A DNA stretch of 33,034 nt from Streptomyces sp. C10-9-1 (lineage in GTDB: Bacteria; Actinomycetota; Actinomycetes; Streptomycetales; Streptomycetaceae), in NCBI RefSeq assembly GCF_024497955.1, contig NZ_JANHKP010000027.1, positions 1-33,034 of the forward strand, read 5' to 3'. This document shows positions 7,841 through 14,695 of the stretch, piece by piece; position 1 is the stretch's first letter, and the number at the start of each line of letters is the position of its first letter. Below the pieces are notes generated by a model. That model made no database searches. It was given only the letters and a program-made list of their open reading frames with translations, and was not told the DNA's origin. The translations under genes were made by a program, and so were the position numbers.

Positions 7841-8904
7841 CGGGCCTCTGCGACGGTCGGGGCGGGGTGCACCGGGGTGCGGGGACGGGGCAACTCTGCG
7901 GTCAGCGCGAGGTCGAGTCGCTTGTCCATGTCGAGCCGGAAAATACCGTACGGGTTGATGTTCGACCAGAACAGCGCGGTCAGGCCGCGCCGGTCCTCGA
8001 CGCTCAGCCTGTTCGCCCACTTCGGCTCGGCCAGGACCTGCTGGAGCAGCAGGGTGTTGACGTGCACGAAGCTGGAACCCGCCGCTCGGCACGGGCGTTG
8101 ATCTTGTGGACCAGGGCGACGAGCAGTTCCACCAGGACGTCGGTGATCTCGCCCTGACGGGATGCGCGCAGCGCGGCCAGCGGCGTCGTCCGTACGTCCT
8201 GCGCCGTGTCGCGGAAGTCCGAGGGGTACATCTTGATCGCCCGTGCCCGCCAGCTTCTCCGAGCAGTCCGCGAACAGTCCGTCCGGCAGACCCGAGCTGC
8301 CGGACGGTGGCCAGCTTGATGATCTCGGTCAGGAGCGAGTCCAGACCCACCGCGCCGGGGTCCCGCTTCAGCGCGGCGAGCAGCGCGGTGCCGTCCTCGT
8401 TGCCCTCCGCCACCAGTTCCAGAAAAAACCCGGTCCGCCCGCGCCCGCGCGGCGGCCACGATCCGCTCGATACGGCCCGGGCGCTCGATTGCGGTCGCTG
8501 CGGCATTGCACGAGCAGGGCCTCGCGCAGCCGGTCCTCGACCAGCTCGACGGGGCAGACCTCATCGGCGAGCCAGCCGGTCAGCCGTTCTTCGTCGGCGC
8601 GTGTCGCAGGGCGGAATCCGAGGGCCTCGCGGATCTGTGTACGGTGCCCCTTCGCGGACCGGGACGACAGGTCGTACTTCGCCAGGTCCCCGCCCGGCAC
8701 CTTGACCACGTCGGCGACGTGGTCGACCGCGGCCGGCGGGAACTCCTCCAGGAACTGGGGGAACCGGCCCTCCAGCTCGAAGTACTTCAGCATCAGCACG
8801 AAGCCAAGCCGGGTCGGCCCGGACTTGTTCGCGACCAGGTCCGAGTCGCTCCCTACCGGCGTCCAGCACGCCACCACGTCCTCGGGCGACCACTCCCGGC
8901 CATG
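7837..8904 (-). pseudogene. Tn3-family transposase remnant, catalytic core deleted
   Basis: Pieces of a Tn3-type TnpA lie in order on the minus strand but in different frames. The first is the N-terminal DUF4158-like part from about 8898 ('EWSPEDVVACW', 'GRFPQFLEEFPPAAVDHVAD'). Then comes 'LDSLLTEIIKLATVRQLG' near 8300, and 'RAIKMYPSDFRDTAQDVR' with 'LLVALVHKINARAERRV' near 8240-8090. The extreme C-terminus follows ('HVNTLLLQQVLAEPKWA', 'NPYGIFRLDMDKRLDL', 8067-7900). A normal TnpA is about 1000 residues; here several hundred residues containing the DDE active site are missing at a junction near 8085, and at least three frameshifts are present. It is inactive. No terminal inverted repeats were found. 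Confidence 0.85.
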
Positions 8905-9362
8905 AACCCCCACCCCTCCACCGACTGCTCGTTCGGCCCAACGAATAGGCGAGACGCGAAGCAACGGGAGATTGGAGGCCAGCCGCAGCTACTTTGCACC
9001 GTGGGCCAGAGATAGGACACCGGGGCCGGAATGTCGCACCGGCCCTTCCCTGGGGCCTCCTCGTTGACCAGCACAGACGGCAGCCGCCCACGGCTGCGGA
9101 CAGAACGAGGAGAGCGAAATGACGGCAGAGGTTGCCCCCGGAGGTACGGGCCGCGCAGCGGCGGATCGTCAGCGCGATCAACGCGTCCGGGAAGCCGAGC
9201 GCCGACAGGCTGGCGATGCGGCGGGTGGAAGACCACGGCGGCCGTGGCCGCGACCAGTCTTCACTGGCACACGCTCAGGATTCGATGGCACAGGACACCC
9301 CTCCCTCGTACTGCGCAGACGTACCGTGTCGGGCCATGACGCTGAGGACCAGCAGGGAACTT
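8905..9362. other. Stretch with a possible gene remnant
   Basis: From TTG 9132 a + frame with strong GC3 bias runs about 40 codons ('VRAAQRRIVSAINASG') and then loses its bias around 9260, although it stays open into the membrane protein gene. ATG 9119 has a good AGGAG 7 nt upstream but its frame is not coding-like. I read this as the decayed start of a former gene. Nothing else was recognised, including transposon ends. Confidence 0.3.
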
Positions 9363-9767
9363 ATGGCTTGGCAGCCGCCCACCGGCTGGCGCGAGCTGAG
9401 CAGCGAGCAGCGCCACGCATTCCTGGACCGGCACAGCATACGGATCCCGATCAAGCCGGCCGACTGGGAGGATCTGGACCACAACCAGCGCATGGCCTAC
9501 TTCGCCTGGCACGATCGGCTCCTGCGTGACACCCCCGAGGCCCGGACGGCCAAGCAACGCGAATACCGCGCGAAGCTCCGGGCATGGCGGGTACTGATGG
9601 GCTGGTGGATCCTTTGCCTGCTCGCCGCACTCGGCCTGGTGTGGGGCACCGAAGCCCTCGGCGACGCTGTGGGGGTGCGCATCGTCATCACCGTGTTCAC
9701 GCTGGGCATGTACACCGTGGCGCTCTTCATCCCGATGTCGCTCACCAAACCCGTCCCACCGCGTTAG
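9363..9767 (+). CDS. Small membrane protein with two transmembrane helices (134 aa)
   Basis: The N-terminal half is soluble and Trp/Arg-rich. Two hydrophobic helices follow ('WWILCLLAALGLVW' and 'IVITVFTLGMYTVALFI') separated by a short Asp-containing turn, and the C-terminus is short and basic. No family is recognised. ATG 9363 was chosen because AGGGA lies 4-5 nt upstream. ATG 9336 and a much longer TTG 9132 form are in frame but lack such a site or coding bias. Its stop overlaps the stop of a convergent fragment at 9764. Confidence 0.65.
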   Translation: MAWQPPTGWRELSSEQRHAFLDRHSIRIPIKPADWEDLDHNQRMAYFAWHDRLLRDTPEARTAKQREYRAKLRAWRVLMGWWILCLLAALGLVWGTEALGDAVGVRIVITVFTLGMYTVALFIPMSLTKPVPPR

Positions 9768-9859
9768 TACACGCCGCCGGGCCGCACCCACCAGCACTCG
9801 AACGACTGCGCCTCCGGGGACGCCACGAACACCTTCACATCACCGAACGCCGCACGGAT
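9764..9859 (-). pseudogene. C-terminal gene fragment
   Basis: The minus strand has about 31 codons with strong GC3 bias, including 'DVKVFVASPEAQSFECWW', ending in TAA at 9764-9766. There is no start codon or coding-like extension upstream; the continuing frame turns into low-complexity Arg/Gly sequence. I infer a truncated gene end, its rest replaced by the DNA carrying the small + gene at 9896. The family is unknown. Confidence 0.3.
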
Positions 9860-9895
9860 CCGGCTCGTTCCCGGCTCGGCCGTACGATGATCGGC

Positions 9896-10108
9896 GTGAC
9901 CGTACGCCGCGCCCTCGGCACCGGGCCGGAGAATCCCGCCCACATCCGTGCCGCCCAGGCCGACCTCCTCGACGCGCTGCCCGGCGTCCGCCTCCCCGAC
10001 CTCGACGAGCTGCGCGACCGCGGTGTGCTCGGCACCCAGCGCGCGGCCACCCCGAGCAGCCGCCGCGCCCTCGGCTCCGGCAGCTGCACCGATGCCCCTC
10101 CGGCTTAG
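9896..10108 (+). CDS. Possible small leaderless gene (70 aa), unknown
   Basis: Nearly every codon from about 9887 to 10108 ends in G or C, with a protein-like sequence ('HIRAAQADLLDALPGVRLPD'). A -10-like TACGAT lies at 9883-9888, seven nt before GTG 9896, which would make a leaderless transcript. ATG 9887 in the same frame overlaps that hexamer. No -35 element is clear. The protein is short and helical with a Ser/Ala-rich tail that may be out-of-family, so a truncated gene is also possible. Confidence 0.4.
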   Translation: MTVRRALGTGPENPAHIRAAQADLLDALPGVRLPDLDELRDRGVLGTQRAATPSSRRALGSGSCTDAPPA

Positions 10109-10173
10109 CGCACCCTCGAGGCCGCGCTCTGCCGGAGAGGCGGATGCGCGGCAGGCGTTCGGCTGTAACGGCC

Positions 10174-10205
10174 GGTCCCGCGCACGTGCGAAGAAGCGCG
10201 GGACC
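10174..10205. terminator. Perfect 10-bp hairpin, terminator-like
   Basis: GGTCCCGCGC (10174-10183) pairs perfectly with GCGCGGGACC (10196-10205) around a 12-nt loop. It lies 66 bp past the small gene ending at 10108, with no U-tract. It fits a terminator for the + genes upstream and insulates the cassette that begins at 10482. Confidence 0.5.
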
Positions 10206-10481
10206 AGCCCGATGAAGCACGCCCGTCCTGTCCGGGGCGCCCATGCACGACGGTGCAGAGCCTGAGGCCGCGTCACCTCTTGAGCACGCCAAGGGAAGTG
10301 CTTGGCAATGCCCATGGCCCTCCCGTGCCGGGTCTGGCGAAGTCGGCCGGTCTCCCGCGTCGTGCGATGGAGGATCCACCGCCTGGCAAGGTTCCATGTC
10401 CTCTTCGGTCTTGACCGCCCCGCTCTTCTGCGGAAGCGTCGCATGCAAGAACCTGCAACCGACTTGGCCTAGGAGCGCGTT
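10206..10481 (+). promoter_or_regulatory. Upstream region of the DUF6879/HTH cassette with operator candidate
   Basis: No gene is visible. A motif GCAAGAA-CCT-GCAA lies at 10445-10458, 24 bp before the GTG at 10482, and the same motif recurs at 12127-12140. A weak promoter candidate is TTGACC at 10411-10416. AGGAG precedes GTG 10482 by 6 nt. Confidence 0.4.
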
Positions 10482-10748
10482 GTGGACTTAGAGTTCATCG
10501 GGATCGATCCCAACACAGGGGGCGAGGGGTCGCCGACCGCGTGGGTGGATCGGCAGTCGGCTGACCTGGTGATCCAGGGCGTCAAAGCCGAGGAGGTCCT
10601 GGAGACGCTGATCAGCGGTACGGAGTGGGTCGAGGGACACATGGTCGGTATCCCCGAGCATGAGACCGTGATCCGAATCCCGGCCCGCATGGTGCCCATC
10701 TTGAGGAAGGCGTGTGATGTCGCGGAAGAACGTGCCGAGCTTCGCTGA
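10482..10748 (+). CDS. Conserved small protein next to DUF6879 (88 aa)
   Basis: The start 'DLEFIGIDPNTGG' and a C-terminal helix 'IRIPARMVPILRKACDVAEE' match a small streptomycete protein type I know only as a neighbour of DUF6879 genes. Its function is unknown. It is acidic, soluble and without Cys motifs. GTG 10482 has AGGAG 6 nt upstream. The 3' end overlaps the DUF6879 start by about 32 bp, so the two are translationally linked. The operator candidate at 10445 suggests control by the HTH protein encoded two genes downstream. Confidence 0.75.
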   Translation: MDLEFIGIDPNTGGEGSPTAWVDRQSADLVIQGVKAEEVLETLISGTEWVEGHMVGIPEHETVIRIPARMVPILRKACDVAEERAELR

Positions 10749-11250
10749 CCTCCTGGCCGGCACACGCCGCAGCGCCGTGCATCTGGAGATGCGCGACATG
10801 TACTCCGTGGCCGACGAGGTCGAGGAGTTCGAGCACTTCAAGCGCACCGGGACCCTCGAGCTCGACCCTGCAGCCCGATGGTGGCCCGGCTGGCTGGACG
10901 TGGTGCGGGACGCGGTCAGCCGGGGCGTCGTCATGCGCCGCGCTCGTGTCGTCTCCGAGCCGGTGACGGACTACATCCGGTGGGAGCACGCCTCCACTCC
11001 ACTGAACATCGGCGCCGGCGAATTGGTCCGGTGGCTGCCGCGGCGCCAGGCTGTGGACATCGCGTTGCCGGGCGCAGACTTCTGGCTGTTCGACGACCGG
11101 ATCGTGCAGTTCAACATCTTCACAGGTGAAGGCGACTGGGCCGACCCGCCCAAGGAGTTCAGCGAGGACCCTGCCGTGATCGCACTGTGCGCTTCGGCGT
11201 TCGAGGCCGTGTGGGACCGCGCTGTCGACCACGAGAAGTACACCGTCTGA
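10717..11250 (+). CDS. DUF6879 family protein (177 aa)
   Basis: It carries the family's hallmark segments: 'RRARVVSEPVTDYIRWEH' in the middle, 'NIGAGELVRWLPR', and 'DFWLFDDRIVQFNIF' toward the C-terminus. Members are widespread in Streptomyces, usually beside an HTH regulator with a DUF5753 domain, as here. No biochemical role is established. The start is either GTG 10714 or ATG 10717; ATG sits 6 nt after AAGG and is preferred. The gene overlaps the one before it and lies 21 bp before the regulator, so the three form one operon. Confidence 0.85.
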   Translation: MSRKNVPSFADLLAGTRRSAVHLEMRDMYSVADEVEEFEHFKRTGTLELDPAARWWPGWLDVVRDAVSRGVVMRRARVVSEPVTDYIRWEHASTPLNIGAGELVRWLPRRQAVDIALPGADFWLFDDRIVQFNIFTGEGDWADPPKEFSEDPAVIALCASAFEAVWDRAVDHEKYTV

Positions 11251-11271
11251 CCCCCGCCGGACAGCCAGTTC

Positions 11272-12120
11272 ATGCCCGCCTCCCCGTCATCCAGCGCCCA
11301 GGCCGCACGCGAAGCCCTCGCCGTGCGCCTTTCCCATCTGCGGAGGGACGCAGGGCTCACCGGGGATGAGCTGTCTGTCCTGTGCGGTTGGCATCCTGCC
11401 AAGACGTCCCGCATCCAGGGCGCCAAGGCGATGCCGACGGACGCCGATATCCGTGCCTGGTGCGCGGCCTGCTCGGCCGACGATCAGGCAGACGACTTGA
11501 TCGCGACAGCCCGCGCGGTCGATTCGATGTACCAGGAGTGGCGCAGACTCCACCGCAACGGGATGCGCCGGCTTCAGGAGGACGTCAACGCGACTGTCGC
11601 GCAGGCGGCACACCAGCGCGTGTACGCCTCCAATGTGGTGCCCGGGTTCTTCCAGACTCCGGCCTACGCCACGGCGCTGTTGGAGTCCATCACCGCGTTC
11701 CAGGGCACGCCCAACGACGTCCCCGAGGCCGTCGCATCCAGAGTCGCCCGGTCCCGCTTTCTCTACGAAGGCGGTCACCGCTTCGCCGTCGTCCTGGAGG
11801 AGGCGGTCCTGCGCCACCGGATCGGCAGCCCGGCGACGATGGCCGGCCAGCTCCGGCATCTGCTCACCGTGATGCCCTTGGCCAGCGTCTCCCTCGGCGT
11901 GATCCCCTTCGCTGCCGCCCGGACCGTGTGGCCACTGGAGGCGTTCTACCTCTACGACGACGAACGTGTGGCAGTGGAGACACTCACCGCCCGGATCAGC
12001 GTCGTCCAGCCGCGTGAACTCGCCGACTACGAACGAGCGTTCAGCGCACTGTCGAAGACGGCGGTCTACGGCGACCAGGCACGGGTCCTGATCCACACGG
12101 CGATCGACACGCTCCGATGA
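11272..12120 (+). CDS. HTH regulator with DUF5753 domain (Scr1-type)
   Basis: This protein of 282 residues has an XRE-like helix-turn-helix at about 12-60 ('LRRDAGLTGDELSVLCGW', 'AKTSRIQ'). A DUF5753 sensor-like domain fills the rest; typical marks are 'VVPGFFQTPAYATALLE' and 'RFAVVLEEAVLRHRIG'. Such proteins usually act with a small DUF397 or similar partner as antitoxin-like or developmental regulators. No DUF397 gene lies next to it, and DUF6879 takes that place. It probably binds GCAAGAA-N3-GCAA in front of its own operon (10445) and in front of the next (12127); this is inference from position. Confidence 0.88.
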   Translation: MPASPSSSAQAAREALAVRLSHLRRDAGLTGDELSVLCGWHPAKTSRIQGAKAMPTDADIRAWCAACSADDQADDLIATARAVDSMYQEWRRLHRNGMRRLQEDVNATVAQAAHQRVYASNVVPGFFQTPAYATALLESITAFQGTPNDVPEAVASRVARSRFLYEGGHRFAVVLEEAVLRHRIGSPATMAGQLRHLLTVMPLASVSLGVIPFAAARTVWPLEAFYLYDDERVAVETLTARISVVQPRELADYERAFSALSKTAVYGDQARVLIHTAIDTLR

Positions 12121-12126
12121 GCGTGC

Positions 12127-12140
12127 GCAAGAAGTCGCAA
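12127..12140 (+). promoter_or_regulatory. Operator candidate GCAAGAA-N3-GCAA
   Basis: GCAAGAA-GTC-GCAA lies directly after the regulator stop, 6 bp upstream of a promoter-like -35. It has the same eleven fixed bases and the same spacing as the copy at 10445-10458 in front of the regulator's own operon. It probably links both transcription units to the HTH/DUF5753 protein. Confidence 0.5.
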
Positions 12141-12145
12141 TTTCA

Positions 12146-12175
12146 TTGAGGGCACCTCACCAGCCTTCCTAACGT
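12146..12175 (+). promoter_or_regulatory. Promoter for small-protein/kinase cassette
   Basis: A -35-like TTGAGG at 12146-12151 and a -10-like TAACGT at 12170-12175 are separated by 18 bp. This predicts transcription from about 12182 and an untranslated leader of roughly 110 nt before the 49-residue gene. Confidence 0.45.
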
Positions 12176-12188
12176 GATGTCAGCGGCT

Positions 12189-12260
12189 CAGAGGTCGAAC
12201 GCTCCCTCTGGGCGGCTCCCCCGAAGCGCGGGCCGCACGCACCCCGTCCGCGTGCGGCCC
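12189..12260 (+). promoter_or_regulatory. Structured leader with two hairpins upstream of 49-aa gene
   Basis: Hairpin 1 pairs CAGAGG (12189-12194) with CCTCTG (12205-12210). Hairpin 2 pairs GGGCCGCACGC (12230-12240) with GCGTGCGGCCC (12250-12260), a perfect 11-bp stem with a 9-nt loop. It ends about 20 nt before the AGGAG ribosome site. This could be an attenuator, a translational control element or a processing site; no U-tract follows. Confidence 0.5.
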
Positions 12261-12290
12261 GTTCTCCGACGTCACCCGCAGGAGTGCCCC

Positions 12291-12440
12291 ATGCCCTCAC
12301 CTCTCCCCCGCGACCCCACCGAGCAGCAGGTGTTCGGTGTCCCGAGCCCGGAGCTCGCCGCCCGTGCCGCCACAGGGTTCGATGAGTTCCTCTCGCCGGT
12401 CGAAGACGACGAGCAGGACGGGAAGGTCTCCGCGTCATGA
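12291..12440 (+). CDS. 49-residue acidic peptide, possible precursor or small regulator
   Basis: ATG 12291 has AGGAG 7 nt upstream. The peptide is acidic and soluble with 'VFGVPSPELAARAATGFDEF' in the middle and an Asp/Glu-rich tail; it lacks Cys. It overlaps the next gene as ATGA. Small size, a structured leader and later genes for a kinase and an acetyltransferase make a ribosomally made, modified peptide conceivable. Nothing in the sequence proves it, and no known precursor family is recognised. A small partner of the regulator is another option. Confidence 0.6.
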   Translation: MPSPLPRDPTEQQVFGVPSPELAARAATGFDEFLSPVEDDEQDGKVSAS

Positions 12441-12643
12441 GCACCGTCGGCTCCTTCTTCCACGAGGAAGATCACCCCTGGCTGCAGCGCACGGTGCGGG
12501 ATGTGGCGAACCGGGGCGAGGGAAAGCTCACTGCGATCGTCCACGAGCAGAGCAACGGGCGGACCATCCGGGTCGCGCACATCCGCCCGCCTTCCGGGGT
12601 GGAGTGGACCACCGCCGTGAACAACATCCAGCTCGTGCCGTGA
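12437..12643 (+). CDS. 68-residue conserved-looking protein, unknown
   Basis: It starts at the ATGA overlap with the 49-residue gene, so the two are translationally coupled. 'RTIRVAHIRPPSGVEWTTAV' suggests a compact beta-rich fold, somewhat reminiscent of small DUF397-like partners of HTH/DUF5753 regulators, but I cannot confirm membership. No Cys or membrane segment. It is followed by a 152-bp gap before the next gene. Confidence 0.65.
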   Translation: MSTVGSFFHEEDHPWLQRTVRDVANRGEGKLTAIVHEQSNGRTIRVAHIRPPSGVEWTTAVNNIQLVP

Positions 12644-12795
12644 CCCGGTGACGTCTGCGGTCCGGATGGATCCGCTCCGGCCGTCGCCTGGCCGCCCTGC
12701 GAATGCCTCCGAAGACTTCTGCCCGCGCCTGATGACCGGCCGGGGGCGGATGCATCACCCGGCACTACTCGAATGACTGTCGAGAGGAGCACCAC

Positions 12796-13194
12796 ATGAG
12801 CACCACCACGATCGCGCGCCGCGAGCTCGGCCGCTTCCTGGCCATCGCCGGGCAGCGGTTCGACAAGGGTGAGGGTCCCGCAGAGATGTTCTCGCGGGCT
12901 GTGGACGCCGAGTGGCACCAGTTGCTCGCCACCCCCGAGTACATGGCGTTCAGCGCCGAGCACGCCGGGGCCGTCCTGGGGCACCGCGAGATGAGCGGCA
13001 CCGGCCCGATTGGCTGGGTGGCGGCGTACGAGGAGGCGTACGGGCCGCTGCCGGAGATCTGGTTCACCGATGAGAAGGGCGTCCTCGACGAGGGCGCGCT
13101 CGCCCGGTACAGGGAGACCGGGAGGGTCGTGGCCGAGTGGGACTGCGGCCCCACCACCGGTGACGGTGACGACGCCGCTCCGAGCAGCCGGTGA
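12796..13194 (+). CDS. Protein with VDxxWH motif (glycine-rich-domain-protein-like), 132 aa
   Basis: The segment 'VDAEWHQLLATPEYMAF' followed by 'GHREMSGTG' and 'WVAAYEEAYGPLPEIWF' resembles the VDxxWHxxL...Y...C/H pattern of glycine-rich-domain-containing-like proteins (GRDP-like), whose biochemical role is unclear. The conserved His and Asp could bind a metal. ATG 12796 has AGGAG 7 nt upstream. The stop overlaps the next start as GTGA, so it is coupled to the DUF6875-like gene. Confidence 0.7.
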   Translation: MSTTTIARRELGRFLAIAGQRFDKGEGPAEMFSRAVDAEWHQLLATPEYMAFSAEHAGAVLGHREMSGTGPIGWVAAYEEAYGPLPEIWFTDEKGVLDEGALARYRETGRVVAEWDCGPTTGDGDDAAPSSR

Positions 13195-13886
13195 TCCTCA
13201 CTCGCATCGACGGAGCGTCCCGGCCGACCGCCGGGGCGCTCCGCCTCGTCGAGGCCGGCAGCACACGGCCGCGGTCCATCAACATCGCCGGCTATGTGCA
13301 GGAGATGACTGCCCTGTGCCCTTACCTGGCCCCGTCCCTCGGGCAGGGCGGCACTTCGTGGACCGTCTACCGTGCCGAGGGCAGTGCGCAGGAGGTGGAA
13401 GCCGAGCTGTTCCATGCCGGTGTACAGGCTGCCGAGTGGCTGCGGCCTTTGATCCACAGGCCGCAGGGGTTCTTGCGGTGCGAGAACATCGTCGTCCTGG
13501 GCGAGGTCCCAGGAGTCCGGCACCGTGACCTGATGGCGTGGCCACACTGGGTCCTCAAGCATCTCTACGGGCCTGTCGGGGTGATGTTCGGCAAGTTCTA
13601 CGCGGGCGAGGATGAGCGCACGCGGGCAGGTGCACGCATCCCGGCCGCCCCGGTCTCGTTCCTCCCGGTGAGAGCTGCCGTCCGCCGGCGCGACCCTGCG
13701 TTCCTCCACGCAACCCCTTCCTTGGCAGCCGCGCTCGCCGTGGCCAAAGACGACGGCCGCGACGTCCTCGAGCACATCCCTTATGACTGGCAGGAGATCC
13801 GTACATGGGCGAAGCGCTTCCTCCCCATGAAGCCGTCGGCCTCATCGAAGACCACGTCGGTGAGCCCTTCACGACCCGCCTGCTGA
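13191..13886 (+). CDS. DUF6875-like protein, unknown function (231 aa)
   Basis: 'EMTALCPYLAPSLGQG' near the N-terminus and a central block 'PGVRHRDLMAWPHWVLKHLY' recall DUF6875-type proteins. This is a tentative match by pattern. It contains a Cys-Pro-Tyr near the start, several His in the centre and no membrane segment. GTG 13191 overlaps the upstream stop. The last about 27 codons overlap the kinase gene in another frame and look unlike protein, so the true C-terminus may have been altered by a frameshift. It is likely an enzyme working with its neighbours; the reaction is unknown. Confidence 0.7.
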   Translation: MILTRIDGASRPTAGALRLVEAGSTRPRSINIAGYVQEMTALCPYLAPSLGQGGTSWTVYRAEGSAQEVEAELFHAGVQAAEWLRPLIHRPQGFLRCENIVVLGEVPGVRHRDLMAWPHWVLKHLYGPVGVMFGKFYAGEDERTRAGARIPAAPVSFLPVRAAVRRRDPAFLHATPSLAAALAVAKDDGRDVLEHIPYDWQEIRTWAKRFLPMKPSASSKTTSVSPSRPAC

Positions 13887-14695
13887 GCGACCGGCGCGGC
13901 TCGCGGGCCTGGAAGATCTCCGGTCCCAGGAGTGCCGTCGCGTTGAAGGCGAACAACCCCGACGAGGAGACTTCGCGCGACAAGGCCGCCGAGATGGCGC
14001 AGGAGGACGATCACCTCGTCCGTCTCACCGACGCGGGCGCGCTGGACCCTGGCTACCGGGTCGACGCCGGGCCTTGGGAGGGCGGCCGATGGCTCGCGGT
14101 CCGCTGGAGCGACGGCGCACCGATGTGGCGGGCGTTCGCTCTGGCACGGGAACCCGAGGGTGACCGCCCTTCCGTATGCCCTTGGCTCCTGGGCGTCGCC
14201 CGCACCTGGGCCGGGCACCTGGCCCGGATGCACGCGGCGGGATGGGCCCACGCCGATGTCCAGCCCACCAACACACTGATCACGGCAGCCGGCCGTGCCG
14301 AGGTCATCGACTACGCCCTCGCCTGCGGCCCCGCTGGCGGACCTCGCCTGCCCTATCGAGGTGCGCTCACCCACACCACCGCCCCCGAGATCGCCGGCGC
14401 CGTCCTCGCCACCGCCCCGGACACCCACGTCCAGGCGAAGCCGCCGGCAGACGTCTGGGGACTGGGCGCGTCGCTGTTCTGGTGCTGGACCGGACACCGG
14501 CCGGTCTCCTACCAGGATGGCACCCCGCGCGAGGACAAGCTCAGGATGATCGCGAAGGCCGCGACGCTCCCCCTCGACGATGTCCGCCCATGGCCGTTCC
14601 CCCGGTTCGAGGAAGCCATCCGCGCGTGCCTGACCCCCTCCCCCGGGAACCGGCCGTCCGCGGCAGAACTGGCCGCATGCCTCAGGGAAACGTGA
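13805..14695 (+). CDS. Divergent Ser/Thr protein kinase-like protein (296 aa)
   Basis: Kinase landmarks are present in order: 'AVALK' with Lys48 (VAIK Lys), the catalytic loop 'HADVQPTN' (His149, Asp151, Asn156), 'VIDY' with Asp169 in place of DFG, 'APE' at 193-195, and 'ADVWGLGASLF' for subdomain IX. A glycine-rich loop is not evident, so the N-lobe is degenerate, but the ATP- and metal-binding residues remain. No membrane segment or sensor domain follows, so it is a soluble minimal kinase. ATG 13805 has AGGAG about 8 nt upstream and lies 82 bp inside the previous gene. It overlaps the acetyltransferase as GTGA. Its substrate could be one of the small proteins in the cassette (inference). 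Confidence 0.8.
   Translation: MGEALPPHEAVGLIEDHVGEPFTTRLLSDRRGSRAWKISGPRSAVALKANNPDEETSRDKAAEMAQEDDHLVRLTDAGALDPGYRVDAGPWEGGRWLAVRWSDGAPMWRAFALAREPEGDRPSVCPWLLGVARTWAGHLARMHAAGWAHADVQPTNTLITAAGRAEVIDYALACGPAGGPRLPYRGALTHTTAPEIAGAVLATAPDTHVQAKPPADVWGLGASLFWCWTGHRPVSYQDGTPREDKLRMIAKAATLPLDDVRPWPFPRFEEAIRACLTPSPGNRPSAAELAACLRET

Noticed and set aside
7258..8157. Long plus-strand frame with low-complexity Arg/Gly/Pro content
   Set aside because: It is a shadow of the minus-strand 157-residue gene and Tn3 remnant, which carry recognisable protein sequence.
8152..8162. CCCTGACGGG resembling an array unit
   Set aside because: Lies inside the Tn3 remnant with no extended stem; probably chance.
12648..12776. 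42-codon ORF as an annotated gene
   Set aside because: No ribosome site and no recognisable family; kept only as a finding.
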